From Poriferisodalis sp965203655 (lineage in GTDB: Bacteria; Actinomycetota; Acidimicrobiia; Acidimicrobiales; Poriferisodalaceae), in NCBI RefSeq assembly GCF_965203655.1, contig NZ_CBDBDD010000009.1, positions 930,001-994,000 on the forward strand: DNA of 64,000 bases, given 5' to 3'. Made by a program: the position numbers and the translations under genes. Within the stretch, counting starts at the first letter, position 1, and each line of letters opens with the position of its first letter. Of this stretch, positions 35,574-44,337 are shown piece by piece. Below the pieces are notes generated by a model, which searched no databases, had not been told where the DNA came from, and saw only the letters and a program-made list of their open reading frames with translations.

Positions 35574-36866
35574 GTGCCTGACGTGGCCTCCGAGCCCGCG
35601 CCGCCCGGGACCGGCAGTCCTGTCTCCGCGGAGATGCTCGCGCTCGGCGAGCGAGCCAAGGCTGCCGCGACGGTCCTGGCGCAAGCACCCGGCGCCGTGC
35701 GAGACGAGGCCCTGCTGTCGGCTGCGGACCTGCTCGAGGAAGCGACCGACAGCGTTCTCGCCGCCAACCGAGACGACGTCGCCAACGCCCAAGCGGCGGG
35801 AACCTCAGACACGCTCGTCGACAGGTTGCGGCTCGATCACGGTCGCATCGGTGCCATGGCTGCGGGGCTGCGCAACGTCGCAGCGCTTGCCGACCCGGTG
35901 GGAGAGCGGGTGGATGGCTGGGTGCGGCCCAACGGGCTCATCGTCGAGCGCGTCAGGGTGCCGCTCGGCGTTGTTGCCATCATCTACGAGAGCCGGCCCA
36001 ACGTCACTTCGGACGCATTCGGGCTGTGCCTGAAGTCGGCCAACGCGGCATTCCTGCGGGGTTCATCGGCGGCACTCCAGTCCAACATCGCGATCGCCGA
36101 AGCACTGCGCGAAGGCGTGGTCAAGGCGGGACTCCCCGCAGATGCCCTGCTGCTGGTCACCGACACCCGTCACAGCGCCGCCACGGAGTTCATGCGCCTA
36201 CGTTCCTGCATCGATTGCCTGATCCCGCGAGGCGGGCCTGCGTTGATCTCCTCGGTGCTCGCGAATGCCACGGTGCCCTACGTCATCGACGGCGACGGCA
36301 ACTGCCACGTGTACGTCGACGCCGCAGCCGACCTCGACATGGCAGCCGACATTGTCGCCAACGCCAAGCTCAGTCGGCCCTCGGTGTGCAACGCCGCGGA
36401 ATCCCTGCTGGTGCACCGCTCGGTGGCCGAGACCTTCCTGCCGCGCATCGTCGGCGATCTGTGCGACGTGGAACTCGTCGGCGACTCGGCATCCCAAGCG
36501 ATCTCGCGGCGCATCGGCGCTGCGAGCCCCGACGACTTTTCGACAGAGTTCCTCGCTCTGAAGATGAGCGTCGCCGTCGTGGACGATCTCGATGCGGCGA
36601 TCACGCACATCAACCGGCACGGCACCGGCCACAGCGAAGCCATCGTGACCGGTGACCTAGCTGCCGCGCAGTCCTTCACCCGCCGCGTCGACGCCGCTGC
36701 GGTGCTGGTGAACGCCTCGACCCGCTTCGTCGACGGCGAGGAGTTTGGCTTCGGCGCGGAGATCGGCATCAGCACCCAGAAACTCCATGCACGTGGCCCG
36801 ATGGGCCTCACCCAGCTCACGACGACGAAGTTCGTGGTGACCGGTCAAGGTCACACACGCGGGTGA
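35574..36866 (+). CDS. proA: Glutamate-5-semialdehyde dehydrogenase (gamma-glutamyl phosphate reductase)
   Basis: 430 aa. Second step of proline synthesis, NADPH-dependent. VRVPLGVVAIIYESRPNVTSDAF, NAAFLRGSSAALQSN, DCLIPRGGPALISS, catalytic Cys in SRPSVCNAAESLLVH, and VNASTRFVDGEEFGFGAEIGIS are all present. GTG 35574 lies 28 bases after proB; downstream 76 bases hold no gene. Confidence 0.97.
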   Translation: MPDVASEPAPPGTGSPVSAEMLALGERAKAAATVLAQAPGAVRDEALLSAADLLEEATDSVLAANRDDVANAQAAGTSDTLVDRLRLDHGRIGAMAAGLRNVAALADPVGERVDGWVRPNGLIVERVRVPLGVVAIIYESRPNVTSDAFGLCLKSANAAFLRGSSAALQSNIAIAEALREGVVKAGLPADALLLVTDTRHSAATEFMRLRSCIDCLIPRGGPALISSVLANATVPYVIDGDGNCHVYVDAAADLDMAADIVANAKLSRPSVCNAAESLLVHRSVAETFLPRIVGDLCDVELVGDSASQAISRRIGAASPDDFSTEFLALKMSVAVVDDLDAAITHINRHGTGHSEAIVTGDLAAAQSFTRRVDAAAVLVNASTRFVDGEEFGFGAEIGISTQKLHARGPMGLTQLTTTKFVVTGQGHTRG

Positions 36867-36942
36867 CCGTGCCGACTACCCGCCGCGGCTGCCACACTGT
36901 CAGACCGCTTCATTTCCCACAATCCCCCCGGAGACCCCCACT

Positions 36943-37824
36943 ATGAGCGAGACAATGTTCGGAGACCTCTCGGGTGTCCGAGAAGGCTTGGCGAAGGTCG
37001 AATACCTCGCAGACGATGGCATCGCCAGCGTCGTCTACCTGGCTGAACGCCTCGGCAAGCCGGTCCTCATCGAAGGACCGGCCGGCACCGGCAAGACCGA
37101 GCTGGCCAAGTCGGTGGCGGCGATGAGCGGTGCACGTCTCATCCGCCTGCAGTGCTACGAGGGGCTCGACGAGGCCAAGGCGCTGTACGAGTGGAACTAC
37201 AAGAAGCAGCTCTTGCGCATCCAGGCCGACCGCGGCGTCGACGCGGAGCACGAGGACTGGGTGGAGCTGCAGGACGACATCTTCCAGGACGAGTTCTTGC
37301 TCACCCGGCCGCTGCTCGAAGCGATCAGCGCCGAAGACAAGGTCGTGCTGCTGATCGACGAGGTGGACCGTGTCGAGATCGAGACCGAGGCGCTGCTGCT
37401 CGAGATCCTCTCCGACTACCAAGTCTCGATTCCCGAGCTGGGCACCATCATGGCCAGCCAGATCCCGCTGGTGTTCCTGACGTCGAACAACACTCGTGAG
37501 CTGTCCGAGGCGCTCAAGCGCCGGTGCCTGTTCCTGCACATCGACTATCCCGACCTCGAGCGCGAGAAGCAGATCGTGCTGACCAAGGTGGCCGGCATCA
37601 GCGAGAACCTGGCAGAGCAGATTGCACGGGTCGTGCGCTCGGTGCGCCAGCTCGAGCTCAAGAAGGCACCGTCAGTTTCCGAGACGCTGGACTGGGCCCG
37701 GACGCTGGTGCTGCTGGGCATCGAGAACATCGATGTTGAGCAGGCCAAGCAGACGCTGCACATCCTGCTGAAGTACCAGTCAGACATCGAGAAGGCCGCC
37801 AAGGAACTGACGGTCGAGGCCTAG
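36943..37824 (+). CDS. MoxR-type AAA+ ATPase
   Basis: 293 aa. Walker A GPAGTGKTELAKS, Walker B VVLLIDEVDRVE, sensor 1 VFLTSNNTREL, arginine finger in EALKRRCLFLHIDYP. MoxR ATPases act as chaperones that load metals or activate enzymes together with a VWA protein, which is encoded next. GGAG lies 9 nt before ATG 36943. 30 bases separate it from the VWA gene. Confidence 0.93.
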   Translation: MSETMFGDLSGVREGLAKVEYLADDGIASVVYLAERLGKPVLIEGPAGTGKTELAKSVAAMSGARLIRLQCYEGLDEAKALYEWNYKKQLLRIQADRGVDAEHEDWVELQDDIFQDEFLLTRPLLEAISAEDKVVLLIDEVDRVEIETEALLLEILSDYQVSIPELGTIMASQIPLVFLTSNNTRELSEALKRRCLFLHIDYPDLEREKQIVLTKVAGISENLAEQIARVVRSVRQLELKKAPSVSETLDWARTLVLLGIENIDVEQAKQTLHILLKYQSDIEKAAKELTVEA

Positions 37825-37854
37825 CCGCCGCCGGGACCCAGACGGGAGTCGATC

Positions 37855-39291
37855 ATGCTGGACCTGCTCAGCGGCTTCGTGGGCGAGCTGCGCAACGCGG
37901 GGCTGCCGGTCTCGTTGACGGAGAACCTCGACGCGATGGAGGCCGTCAAGCACATCCCCATCGAGGATCGCGACGCCTTCAAGTACGCGCTCGCCGCAAC
38001 CCTGGTCAAGAACGAGCAGCACTGGCGGGCATTCGAGACCGTCTTCGAGGTGTATTTCTCGCTGCGCGGTCCCGAATACAACGTCGGCGATGAGGACGGC
38101 AACGGCGAGTTCGATCCCGAGAGCCTCGAAGAGTGGATGTCCCAGCAGATGCAGGGCATGGGCGGCCGCGGAGGCGGGCAGGACATGTCCCCCGAAGAGA
38201 TCGCCGAGATGCTCTTCCGGGCGCTGCTGAACGCCGACGAGGCGATGATGGCGGCCATGGCCCGAGCTGCCGTCACCCAGTTCGCCGGCATGGAGCCTGG
38301 CCGGCCCGTCGGCGGCACCTACTACCTGTACCGCACGCTGCGCAACCTCGACCTCGACGGCATGCTCGAACGCCTCGTTGACGAGTCCGCGCAGCGGTAC
38401 GAGGGTGAGTTGACGCCGCTGGCCGAGCGACTCGAACGCGAGGAGTTCGAGAACCGCATCGAGCAGCTCAAGCGCGAGATCGAAGCCGAGATTCGACGCC
38501 GGCTGGTGGCTGACCGCGGCGTCGAAGCGATGGCCAAGACCTTGCGCAAGCCGCTGCCCGAGGATGTCGACTTCATGCATGCCAGCCGTGAGGAGATGGC
38601 GAACATTCGCAAGGCCATCCAGCCCCTGACGCGCAAGCTGGCAGCTCGGCTGGCCCGCAAGCGCAAGCACAAGCGGCGAGGCCCGCTGGACTTCCGGGCC
38701 ACCGTGCGCCGCTCGCTCTCGTACGGTGGCGTGCCCGCAGAACCCCGATTCCGCCATCCTCGCCCGAACAAGCCCGAGCTGATCGTGGTGGCGGACATCT
38801 CAGGCTCGGTCGCGGCCTTCGCCCGATTCACGCTGCACCTGGTGTATGCGCTGCAGAACCAGTTCTCCAAGGTGCGCTCGTTCGTGTTCATCGACGGCAT
38901 TGACGAGGTCACCCACATGTTCCAGAACGAGGAGGACATCACCAACGCGGTGCACCGGGTGAACACCGAGGCCGATGTCGTCTGGGTCGACGGCCACTCA
39001 GACTACGGCCACGCGTTCGGTGTGTTCTGGGAGAACTTCGGCAAAGACGTCAACGCCAAGTCGACGATGATGTTCCTGGGAGATGCACGTAACAACTACC
39101 ACTCGACGAATGCGTGGGTGCTCAAGGAGTGCCAGAAGCGAGCCCGCTCGGTGTTCTGGCTCAACCCCGAACCCCGTTCGTACTGGGACACCGGCGACTC
39201 GGTCATCACCGAGTACTCGACCTATACCGACGGCGTCTTCGAGTGCCGCAACCTGCGCCAGCTGGAAGGCTTCGTGGACAACCTGGCCTAG
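37855..39291 (+). CDS. VWA-domain (CoxE-like) protein, partner of MoxR
   Basis: 478 aa. The von Willebrand A domain occupies the C-terminal ~200 residues; the MIDAS motif is VADISGSVAAF (DxSxS) with a later Asp in GHSDYGHAFG and a Thr/Asp in MMFLGDARNNY. The N-terminal half is helical and very charged, with a Gly/Met/Gln-rich patch (QQMQGMGGRGGGQDM). The client of the pair is not shown by the neighbours: no carbon-monoxide dehydrogenase or methanol dehydrogenase is present here. Confidence 0.9.
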   Translation: MLDLLSGFVGELRNAGLPVSLTENLDAMEAVKHIPIEDRDAFKYALAATLVKNEQHWRAFETVFEVYFSLRGPEYNVGDEDGNGEFDPESLEEWMSQQMQGMGGRGGGQDMSPEEIAEMLFRALLNADEAMMAAMARAAVTQFAGMEPGRPVGGTYYLYRTLRNLDLDGMLERLVDESAQRYEGELTPLAERLEREEFENRIEQLKREIEAEIRRRLVADRGVEAMAKTLRKPLPEDVDFMHASREEMANIRKAIQPLTRKLAARLARKRKHKRRGPLDFRATVRRSLSYGGVPAEPRFRHPRPNKPELIVVADISGSVAAFARFTLHLVYALQNQFSKVRSFVFIDGIDEVTHMFQNEEDITNAVHRVNTEADVVWVDGHSDYGHAFGVFWENFGKDVNAKSTMMFLGDARNNYHSTNAWVLKECQKRARSVFWLNPEPRSYWDTGDSVITEYSTYTDGVFECRNLRQLEGFVDNLA

Positions 39292-39309
39292 CGCCGCAGC
39301 CCAACTCGG

Positions 39310-40728
39310 CTACTCGGCGGCAGCGAGCAGCTCGGCGACAAGGAAAGCGAGATCCAGCGACTGGCGGCCGTTGAGGCGAGGGTCGCACATCGTCTCGTAG
39401 CGATCCCCGAGTTGGTGCTGGGCCAGTTCGTCGCCGCCGCCGACACACTCGGTGACGGCGTCGCCCGTGATCTCCAGGTGGATGCCGCCAGGCCACGTCC
39501 CCGCCTCGGCGTGCTCAGCGAAGTACTGCCGGATCTCAGCCAAGATGGCGTCGAAGTGGCGGGTCTTGACGCCCTTGTCGGTGGAGTAGGTGTTGCCGTG
39601 CATCGGGTCGCATTGCCACACCACCGGATGCCCAGCATCGGTGACAGCTCGCAGGATCGGCCCGAAGGCGTCACCGATGTTGCCGGCCCCCATGCGGCTG
39701 ATCAGCGTCAGGCGGCCGGGTATCCGGTTCGGATTCAAGGTCTCGCACAGTGCGAGCGCCTCGTCGGGTGTCGCCGTCGGTCCGAGCTTCGCCCCGATCG
39801 GGTTGTGCACGCCGCGCAGGAACTCCACGTGGGCACCGTCGAGCTCTCTGGTGCGTTCGCCCACCCAGAGCATGTGCGCGGAGCAGTCGTACCAGTCGCC
39901 CGTGATGCTGTCGGTGCGGGTCAAAGCCTCTTCGTAGCCCAGCAGCAGCGCCTCGTGGCTCGTGTACAGCTCAACCTGCCGCATGGCGCTGTCATCGGTG
40001 TCCAAACCGCAGGCGTTCATGAAACGCAGCGCCGAGTCGATGCCGTTCGCCAGGGTTTCGTAGCGCTGGCCTGCGGGGCTTGACGCCACGAACTCCTGAT
40101 TCCAGTTGTGCACTTGGCGCAAATCTGCATAGCCGCCGCGGGTGAATGCCCGCAGCAGGTTCAGCGTCGCCGCCGAGGTGTTGTACGCCTGCAGCAATCG
40201 AGACGGATCGGGGGTGCGGGCGGCGGGGTCGAATGCGATGTCGTTGACGATGTGACCCCGGAAGATTGGCAACGTCACGCCGTCGCGGGTCTCGGTCGGC
40301 TGGCTGCGCGGCTTCGCGAACTGACCGGCGATTCGGCCCACCTTCACGATGGGCAGGCCTGCGGAGTACTGCAGCACGACAGCCATCTGCAAGATCACCT
40401 TGAGGCGATCGCGGATCTGATCGGCAGTCGACAGCTCGAATGACTCTGCGCAGTCGCCGGCCTGCAGCACAAATGCCTCGCCGGCGCAGACGCGGCCCAA
40501 GAGCTCGGTTAGGCGCCGCGCCTCACCTGCAAATACCAGCGGGGGCCTGCACCCCAACTCGCTCAGCGACGCCGACAGCGTGGCAGCATCAGGCCATTCA
40601 GGCTGCTGGCCGGTGGGCCGGTCGGCCCACGAGCCGGGGTGCCACCCGGGTGCGTGCTGAGGCGAGGCGGTCGGGTCGGTCCCGGCCGAGGGCGCGTTGG
40701 CTGGCTCAGACTGCGTCTGCGTCGGCAT
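39310..40728 (-). CDS. Class II 3-deoxy-7-phosphoheptulonate (DAHP) synthase
   Basis: 472 aa. First step of the shikimate pathway. Plant/actinobacterial class II signature: LQAGDCAESFE, KVGRIAGQFAKPRS, LPIFRGHIVND, YTSHEALLLGYEEALTR, HMLWVGERTREL, LGPTATPDEAL, SRMGAGNIGD and WQCDPMHGNTYS. ATG 40728 lies inside the 3' end of the sigma-factor gene (23-base overlap), so the two are probably cotranscribed. Converges with the VWA gene, 18 bases apart. Confidence 0.96.
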   Translation of the reverse strand: MPTQTQSEPANAPSAGTDPTASPQHAPGWHPGSWADRPTGQQPEWPDAATLSASLSELGCRPPLVFAGEARRLTELLGRVCAGEAFVLQAGDCAESFELSTADQIRDRLKVILQMAVVLQYSAGLPIVKVGRIAGQFAKPRSQPTETRDGVTLPIFRGHIVNDIAFDPAARTPDPSRLLQAYNTSAATLNLLRAFTRGGYADLRQVHNWNQEFVASSPAGQRYETLANGIDSALRFMNACGLDTDDSAMRQVELYTSHEALLLGYEEALTRTDSITGDWYDCSAHMLWVGERTRELDGAHVEFLRGVHNPIGAKLGPTATPDEALALCETLNPNRIPGRLTLISRMGAGNIGDAFGPILRAVTDAGHPVVWQCDPMHGNTYSTDKGVKTRHFDAILAEIRQYFAEHAEAGTWPGGIHLEITGDAVTECVGGGDELAQHQLGDRYETMCDPRLNGRQSLDLAFLVAELLAAAE

Positions 40729-41572
40729 CGATGTCTACGAACTCGCCGTCAGCGGCGAGGCTCTGCAGCTCATCGACTGCGCGCTTGACCAGACGGCGTG
40801 CCGCTTCGGCGGTCACGCCGAGCTCCTCGCCGATCTCGCGGTAGCTGCGCTGCTCGCCGTCGATGATCCCGTTCCGGCGAGCCACTGCATAGCGGGCGCG
40901 CTTGTCCAGCCGGCCCAGCATGGACATCACCATGCCGCGTCGGTCCGCTTCGATGGCGAAATGCTCCGGCCCCGGCGCATCATCGCCGATGAGGTCGATG
41001 AGCGCGCTGTCGCCGTCATCGCCGACCGTCTTGTCCAGCGAGGTCGGGGTGCTGATCCGCTGCAGCCAGGCGTTCTCGTCGTCGAGCGAGTCGCTGTCGC
41101 CGCCGTTGTGGCGAAGCGCAGCACGCAGCGTCGCGGAGCGATCCGACGGCAGGCGGATGAGGCTGCCCTTCTGATCCAGCGCGCGTCCGATGGACTGGCG
41201 GATCCAGAACGTCGCGTAGGTGGAGAACTTGAAGCCGCGCCGCCAGTCGAACTTCTCGACCGCGTGCTCGAGGCCGAGGTTGCCCTCCTGGATCAGGTCG
41301 AGCAGTTCCAGCGTGGGGGGAAGCGGGTAGCGCCGCGCGATCGACACGACCAAGCGGAGGTTCGCCCGGATAAAACGGTCGCGTGCAGCAGCAGCGGTCT
41401 GCACGGCCTTGCGCAGCTCGCGCCGCTCTGCCACCGACAGTTCCTCGTCGCTGTCGAGGCGCTCGCGTGCGTCGCGGCCGGCCTCGATCTGCTGGGACAG
41501 CATGCGCTCGTCTTCGGCGGTCAGCAGAGCGACCGCACCGATCTCATTCAGATACTGGCCAACGGAATCCAT
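40706..41572 (-). CDS. Sigma-70 family RNA polymerase sigma factor, divergent
   Basis: 288 aa. Region 1.2 opens at SVGQYLNEIGAVALLTAEDE; region 2 is strong (NLRLVVSIARRYPLP, LELLDLIQEGNLGLEHAVEKFDWRRGFKFSTYATFWIRQSI is the 2.1-2.4 core, read in short pieces). Region 3 is shortened and acidic, and region 4 ends SYREIGEELGVTAEAARRLVKRA, lacking the usual RERIRQIE recognition helix. No region 1.1. ATG 41572 (or GTG 41575) has GGAG on the minus strand, directly after a hairpin. Likely an alternative rather than the principal sigma factor. Confidence 0.88.
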   Translation of the reverse strand: MDSVGQYLNEIGAVALLTAEDERMLSQQIEAGRDARERLDSDEELSVAERRELRKAVQTAAAARDRFIRANLRLVVSIARRYPLPPTLELLDLIQEGNLGLEHAVEKFDWRRGFKFSTYATFWIRQSIGRALDQKGSLIRLPSDRSATLRAALRHNGGDSDSLDDENAWLQRISTPTSLDKTVGDDGDSALIDLIGDDAPGPEHFAIEADRRGMVMSMLGRLDKRARYAVARRNGIIDGEQRSYREIGEELGVTAEAARRLVKRAVDELQSLAADGEFVDIDADADAV

Positions 41573-41584
41573 CACACACGCTCC

Positions 41585-41610
41585 AACCGGCAGGGGGCAG
41601 CCGGTTTTTT
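41585..41610. terminator. Hairpin followed by T6, next to the sigma-factor start
   Basis: AACCGGC 41585-41591 pairs with GCCGGTT 41600-41606, loop AGGGGGCA, then TTTT on the plus strand. On the plus strand it has the form of a Rho-independent terminator; on the minus strand it is a leader hairpin whose 3' arm abuts the GGAG of the sigma-factor gene. Which role holds is not decided by sequence. Confidence 0.5.
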
Positions 41611-41621
41611 CGCTTTCGGTT

Positions 41622-41640
41622 GCATGCCGCCCTGGCATGC
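41622..41640. repeat. Inverted repeat GCATGCC-GCCCT-GGCATGC
   Basis: Perfect 7-bp stem with a 5-base loop, centred between the two T-tract hairpins of the sigma-factor leader. Confidence 0.55.
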
Positions 41641-41641
41641 C

Positions 41642-41667
41642 ACCCGGTGGGGGGCACCGGGTATTTT
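41642..41667. terminator. Second hairpin followed by ATTTT in the sigma-factor leader
   Basis: ACCCGGTG 41642-41649 pairs with CACCGGGT 41655-41662 around GGGGG, then ATTTT. Same layout as the hairpin at 41585: G-rich loop and T-tract on the plus strand. Confidence 0.5.
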
Positions 41668-41916
41668 CTGCCCTTGCCAGGCCTGAACAGCCCCGGCGCA
41701 GGCGTGACGCCGCCGCTGTGGCGGAGCCAAATTCGCTTGTACGCCCGCACACGATGCACGACCCGAGATGTCGGGCCCTGCACAGCACTGCTTTGAGCGG
41801 ACGATCAAACGTAGCACATGGCGCCTAGCGCGCGCAAACCGGCGCACCCGAGGGCCCACTTTTTGGGCTCAGCTGCGCCTCGGTGCGCACGAACTATGTG
41901 TTGTGACAGGCGACTC

Positions 41917-41922
41917 TACACT
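41917..41922 (+). promoter_or_regulatory. -10-like hexamer TACACT for nadD-rsfS, leaderless configuration
   Basis: 6-nt gap to GTG 41929; no Shine-Dalgarno. Confidence 0.45.
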
Positions 41923-41928
41923 GCCGCG

Positions 41929-42522
41929 GTGCCGCCGCAACTTGGGATCTTCGGAGGCACGTTCGACCCTCCTCACGTGGGACACGTCGCCGCTGCGATC
42001 GCGGCGAGGGACCAGCTCGCCACTGACAGCCTGCATGTCGTCGTCGCCAACGACCCGTGGCAGAAATCCCGACGCCGTTCCGTGACGCCATCTGGCCACC
42101 GGTTGGCGATGGCACGCCTGGCCTTCGACTCAATAGCGGGCATCGAGGTCAGCGATATCGAACTGGCGCGCGGCGGGTCCACCTACACGATCGACACGGT
42201 GACTGAACTCGAACGTGACGGCAGCGAAACCGTGCTGGTCATGGGCCCAACCGCGGCCGCCGGTCTGTCGACATGGCATCGGGCGCGCGAGCTCGCGCAG
42301 CGCGTGACGATTGCAGTGATCCAGCCGACCGGTGGGTCCCTTGCTCGCCTGCACGGTTGGCGCACCATTTCGGTCTTCATGGACCCGCTGGAGGCGTCAG
42401 GAACTCGGGTCCGCGAGCTGCTGCAGGGACCCGGCGGGCCGGAGGCCGAGGCAACCCTCGCCCGCCTGGTGCCGCTGGCCGTCATGAGCTACATCGCGGA
42501 CCACAAGCTCTATTCTGCGTAA
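41929..42522 (+). CDS. nadD: Nicotinate-nucleotide adenylyltransferase
   Basis: 197 aa. Makes deamido-NAD from nicotinate mononucleotide and ATP. Nucleotidyltransferase motifs GIFGGTFDPPHVGH (HxGH) and, near the end, EASGTRVRELL (the SxTxxR-type motif, here Ser-Gly-Thr-Arg-Val-Arg). GTG 41929 is chosen because PQLGIFGG follows at once and TACACT lies 6 nt upstream; ATG 41896 would add 11 residues. rsfS starts 3 bases after the stop, the usual pairing. Confidence 0.92.
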   Translation: MPPQLGIFGGTFDPPHVGHVAAAIAARDQLATDSLHVVVANDPWQKSRRRSVTPSGHRLAMARLAFDSIAGIEVSDIELARGGSTYTIDTVTELERDGSETVLVMGPTAAAGLSTWHRARELAQRVTIAVIQPTGGSLARLHGWRTISVFMDPLEASGTRVRELLQGPGGPEAEATLARLVPLAVMSYIADHKLYSA

Positions 42523-42524
42523 CC

Positions 42525-42944
42525 GTGGCATCGGTTCAGCAGGCGTCCCCGGCGAACGGCGGGGGGCACGCTCTGAAGCCGGTAGCCGAGAGCGAGGCGT
42601 CTGTCCCTCCGCCGCTTGTGCGCGCCGCCGTCGAGGGAGCGGCAGAGATGTCCGCTGAACGCGTCGTAGCGCTTGATGTCGGTGACGTGCTGGCCATCAC
42701 CGATTGGTTCATCATCGCGAGCGCGCCGAATGTACGTCGCGTACGACGCATCGCCGAGCTGATGGAAGAGCACGTGAAGGCGACCGGGGGCGAGGGCCCT
42801 ATACGCACCGAAGGACTGGACGACGCGAAGTGGATCCTGCTCGACTTCGGGGAGTTCGTCGCGCACGTGTTTCACGAGCCCACCCGGGAGTACTACGACC
42901 TCGAGCGCTTGTGGTCCGACGTGCCCCGCCACGAGTTCGGCTGA
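42525..42944 (+). CDS. rsfS: Ribosomal silencing factor RsfS
   Basis: 139 aa. Binds L14 and blocks subunit joining in slow growth. Core: LDVGDVLAITDWFIIASAPN, RRIAELMEEHVKATG, ILLDFGEFVAHVFHEPTREYYDLERLW. A ~35-residue, low-complexity N-terminal extension precedes the domain. GTG 42525 is 3 bases after nadD, so translation is probably coupled. Convergent with the DUF3048 gene. Confidence 0.94.
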   Translation: MASVQQASPANGGGHALKPVAESEASVPPPLVRAAVEGAAEMSAERVVALDVGDVLAITDWFIIASAPNVRRVRRIAELMEEHVKATGGEGPIRTEGLDDAKWILLDFGEFVAHVFHEPTREYYDLERLWSDVPRHEFG

Positions 42945-42993
42945 GCCGCCAGCAGCGGCAGGCGTCGCTGCAGCGGAGCCATGCCCGCGCACA

Positions 42994-44124
42994 TCAGGGC
43001 ACGAGCGTTGCAGTGTCCTCCCGAGCGAGTGCGATCCACGTGCGTCCGCGCGTGAGAGGGACGATCACGGCGTTGTCTGATCGGAACACGGTGACGTCAC
43101 GTTCGGACAGGCGCTCCCATGTTCCCCGCACGAAGTGCCCGTCACTGAAGATCCACGCCACGCCGCTGCCGGTCAGCACTGGCTCGGGGGTGAGCGGGTC
43201 GGCCGGACTCTGGCGGTAGCGCACGAACTGCACGATCACGTTCTCGGGGGCGATTCGGATGTCGTCAAAGTCGGTGTGAGCGCTGCCGTTCTGGGTGCGG
43301 ACCCAACCACCGAGCGCGGCGTCCCACCGGTACGACGCTTCGATCTGACCGAAGTCGATATCGACGCCGCTGACGACATCGGCCCGTTGCAGCGCTTCTC
43401 CTTCGTCCCGGAATCGGAAGTAGGTGGGCGGCGTCCGGCCGAGTTCGGCCGCTGCGGAATAGATGCTTGCCGTGTCGGTAACGAGATTGTGCGGGGGGTT
43501 CTTCGCACCGGAGCGCTCGAACACTCCATTGTCGAGCGAGCCACCGTCGGTGACGTTGACCGCATCGACGCTGCGCAGCGCGCGCTCGGTGTAGTCATTG
43601 GCACCCGAATTCACGAATATGGGCCGGTTGAGATTCGACAGGAGTGCGAAGTCGCCCGTGCGTGCCGATCGGACAGGGCCGACCATGTCGGCATTGCGGG
43701 AGTGAAAAATGGCTGCGAACCGGGTGAGGCGGGCCTCGACGATCTCTTCATAGACGACGTCGGCCATGTTGAGGCCCCACTGCGGCAGGGCCTTCGGATG
43801 GTTGTCGATCTTCACCACTGCTGCCGGCCGAACGATCTCGCCGGGAGTCGGCAGGCCGGTCAGCGGTGCGGTGTGGAGGGGCGCCGCAGTCGTCGCGGTG
43901 GCGGGCTCGGTGGTGACAGCAGAGGTGGTCGGCGCTTGAGTTGTCGCCGCTGCTGATTCCGTAGGCGTCGTCACGGTGCTCGTGGGTGCGACCTGCAGTG
44001 CCGCCGTCGACGCGGTGGTCGGGGTGGGCTCGGGCTCGGCCGTCTCGAGCACCCTCACTTGTGAGCATGCCGCCAGCATCACCAAGGCGCCGAGCCCAGG
44101 TGCCAATCTCAGGAGGCGGCTCAT
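42994..44124 (-). CDS. DUF3048 (YerB-like) lipoprotein
   Basis: 376 aa. Signal with lipobox LGALVMLAACSQ, so membrane-anchored outside the cell. Next, about 60 residues of Thr/Ala/Ser/Pro linker, then the DUF3048 domain: LTGLPTPGEIVRPAAVVKIDN, ALPQWGLNMADVVYEEIVEA, FHSRNADMVGPVRSART, and a C-terminal half ending in a region typical of YerB. ATG 44124 has a GGGGG tract upstream; ATG 44157 would add 11 residues before the signal. Function unknown. Confidence 0.9.
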   Translation of the reverse strand: MSRLLRLAPGLGALVMLAACSQVRVLETAEPEPTPTTASTAALQVAPTSTVTTPTESAAATTQAPTTSAVTTEPATATTAAPLHTAPLTGLPTPGEIVRPAAVVKIDNHPKALPQWGLNMADVVYEEIVEARLTRFAAIFHSRNADMVGPVRSARTGDFALLSNLNRPIFVNSGANDYTERALRSVDAVNVTDGGSLDNGVFERSGAKNPPHNLVTDTASIYSAAAELGRTPPTYFRFRDEGEALQRADVVSGVDIDFGQIEASYRWDAALGGWVRTQNGSAHTDFDDIRIAPENVIVQFVRYRQSPADPLTPEPVLTGSGVAWIFSDGHFVRGTWERLSERDVTVFRSDNAVIVPLTRGRTWIALAREDTATLVP

Positions 44125-44337
44125 CTTGCCCCCTAGGGCACCGCGCCTGTCGCTCATCGGCACAGCACTGGTGGCGTTGCCTTGCGCCCCGACCGCGTCT
44201 CGACGGTCTGTGGCGAACGGTTCGCGGACGTGCTCCAAAGATCTGCTCCTCGACATCTGCAGCAGGGCCACCGCGGCCATCCGACCGAACATTCACCATA
44301 CCGGTCGGCTCTCGCGGGAGGGTGGCACACTGCCCCC

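Larger units (their letters stand above)
41573..41928. other. Hairpin-rich region between sigma factor and nadD
   Basis: 356 bases without a supportable gene. It holds at least three strong inverted repeats close to the sigma-factor start (listed separately), weaker ones at about 41718-41735 (CCGCC/GGCGG) and 41762-41776 (CCCGA/TCGGG), a T-rich loop near 41850-41870 (GGCCCA-CTTTT-TGGGCT), and the nadD -10 box at the right end. Sigma-factor promoter not located. Confidence 0.6.
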
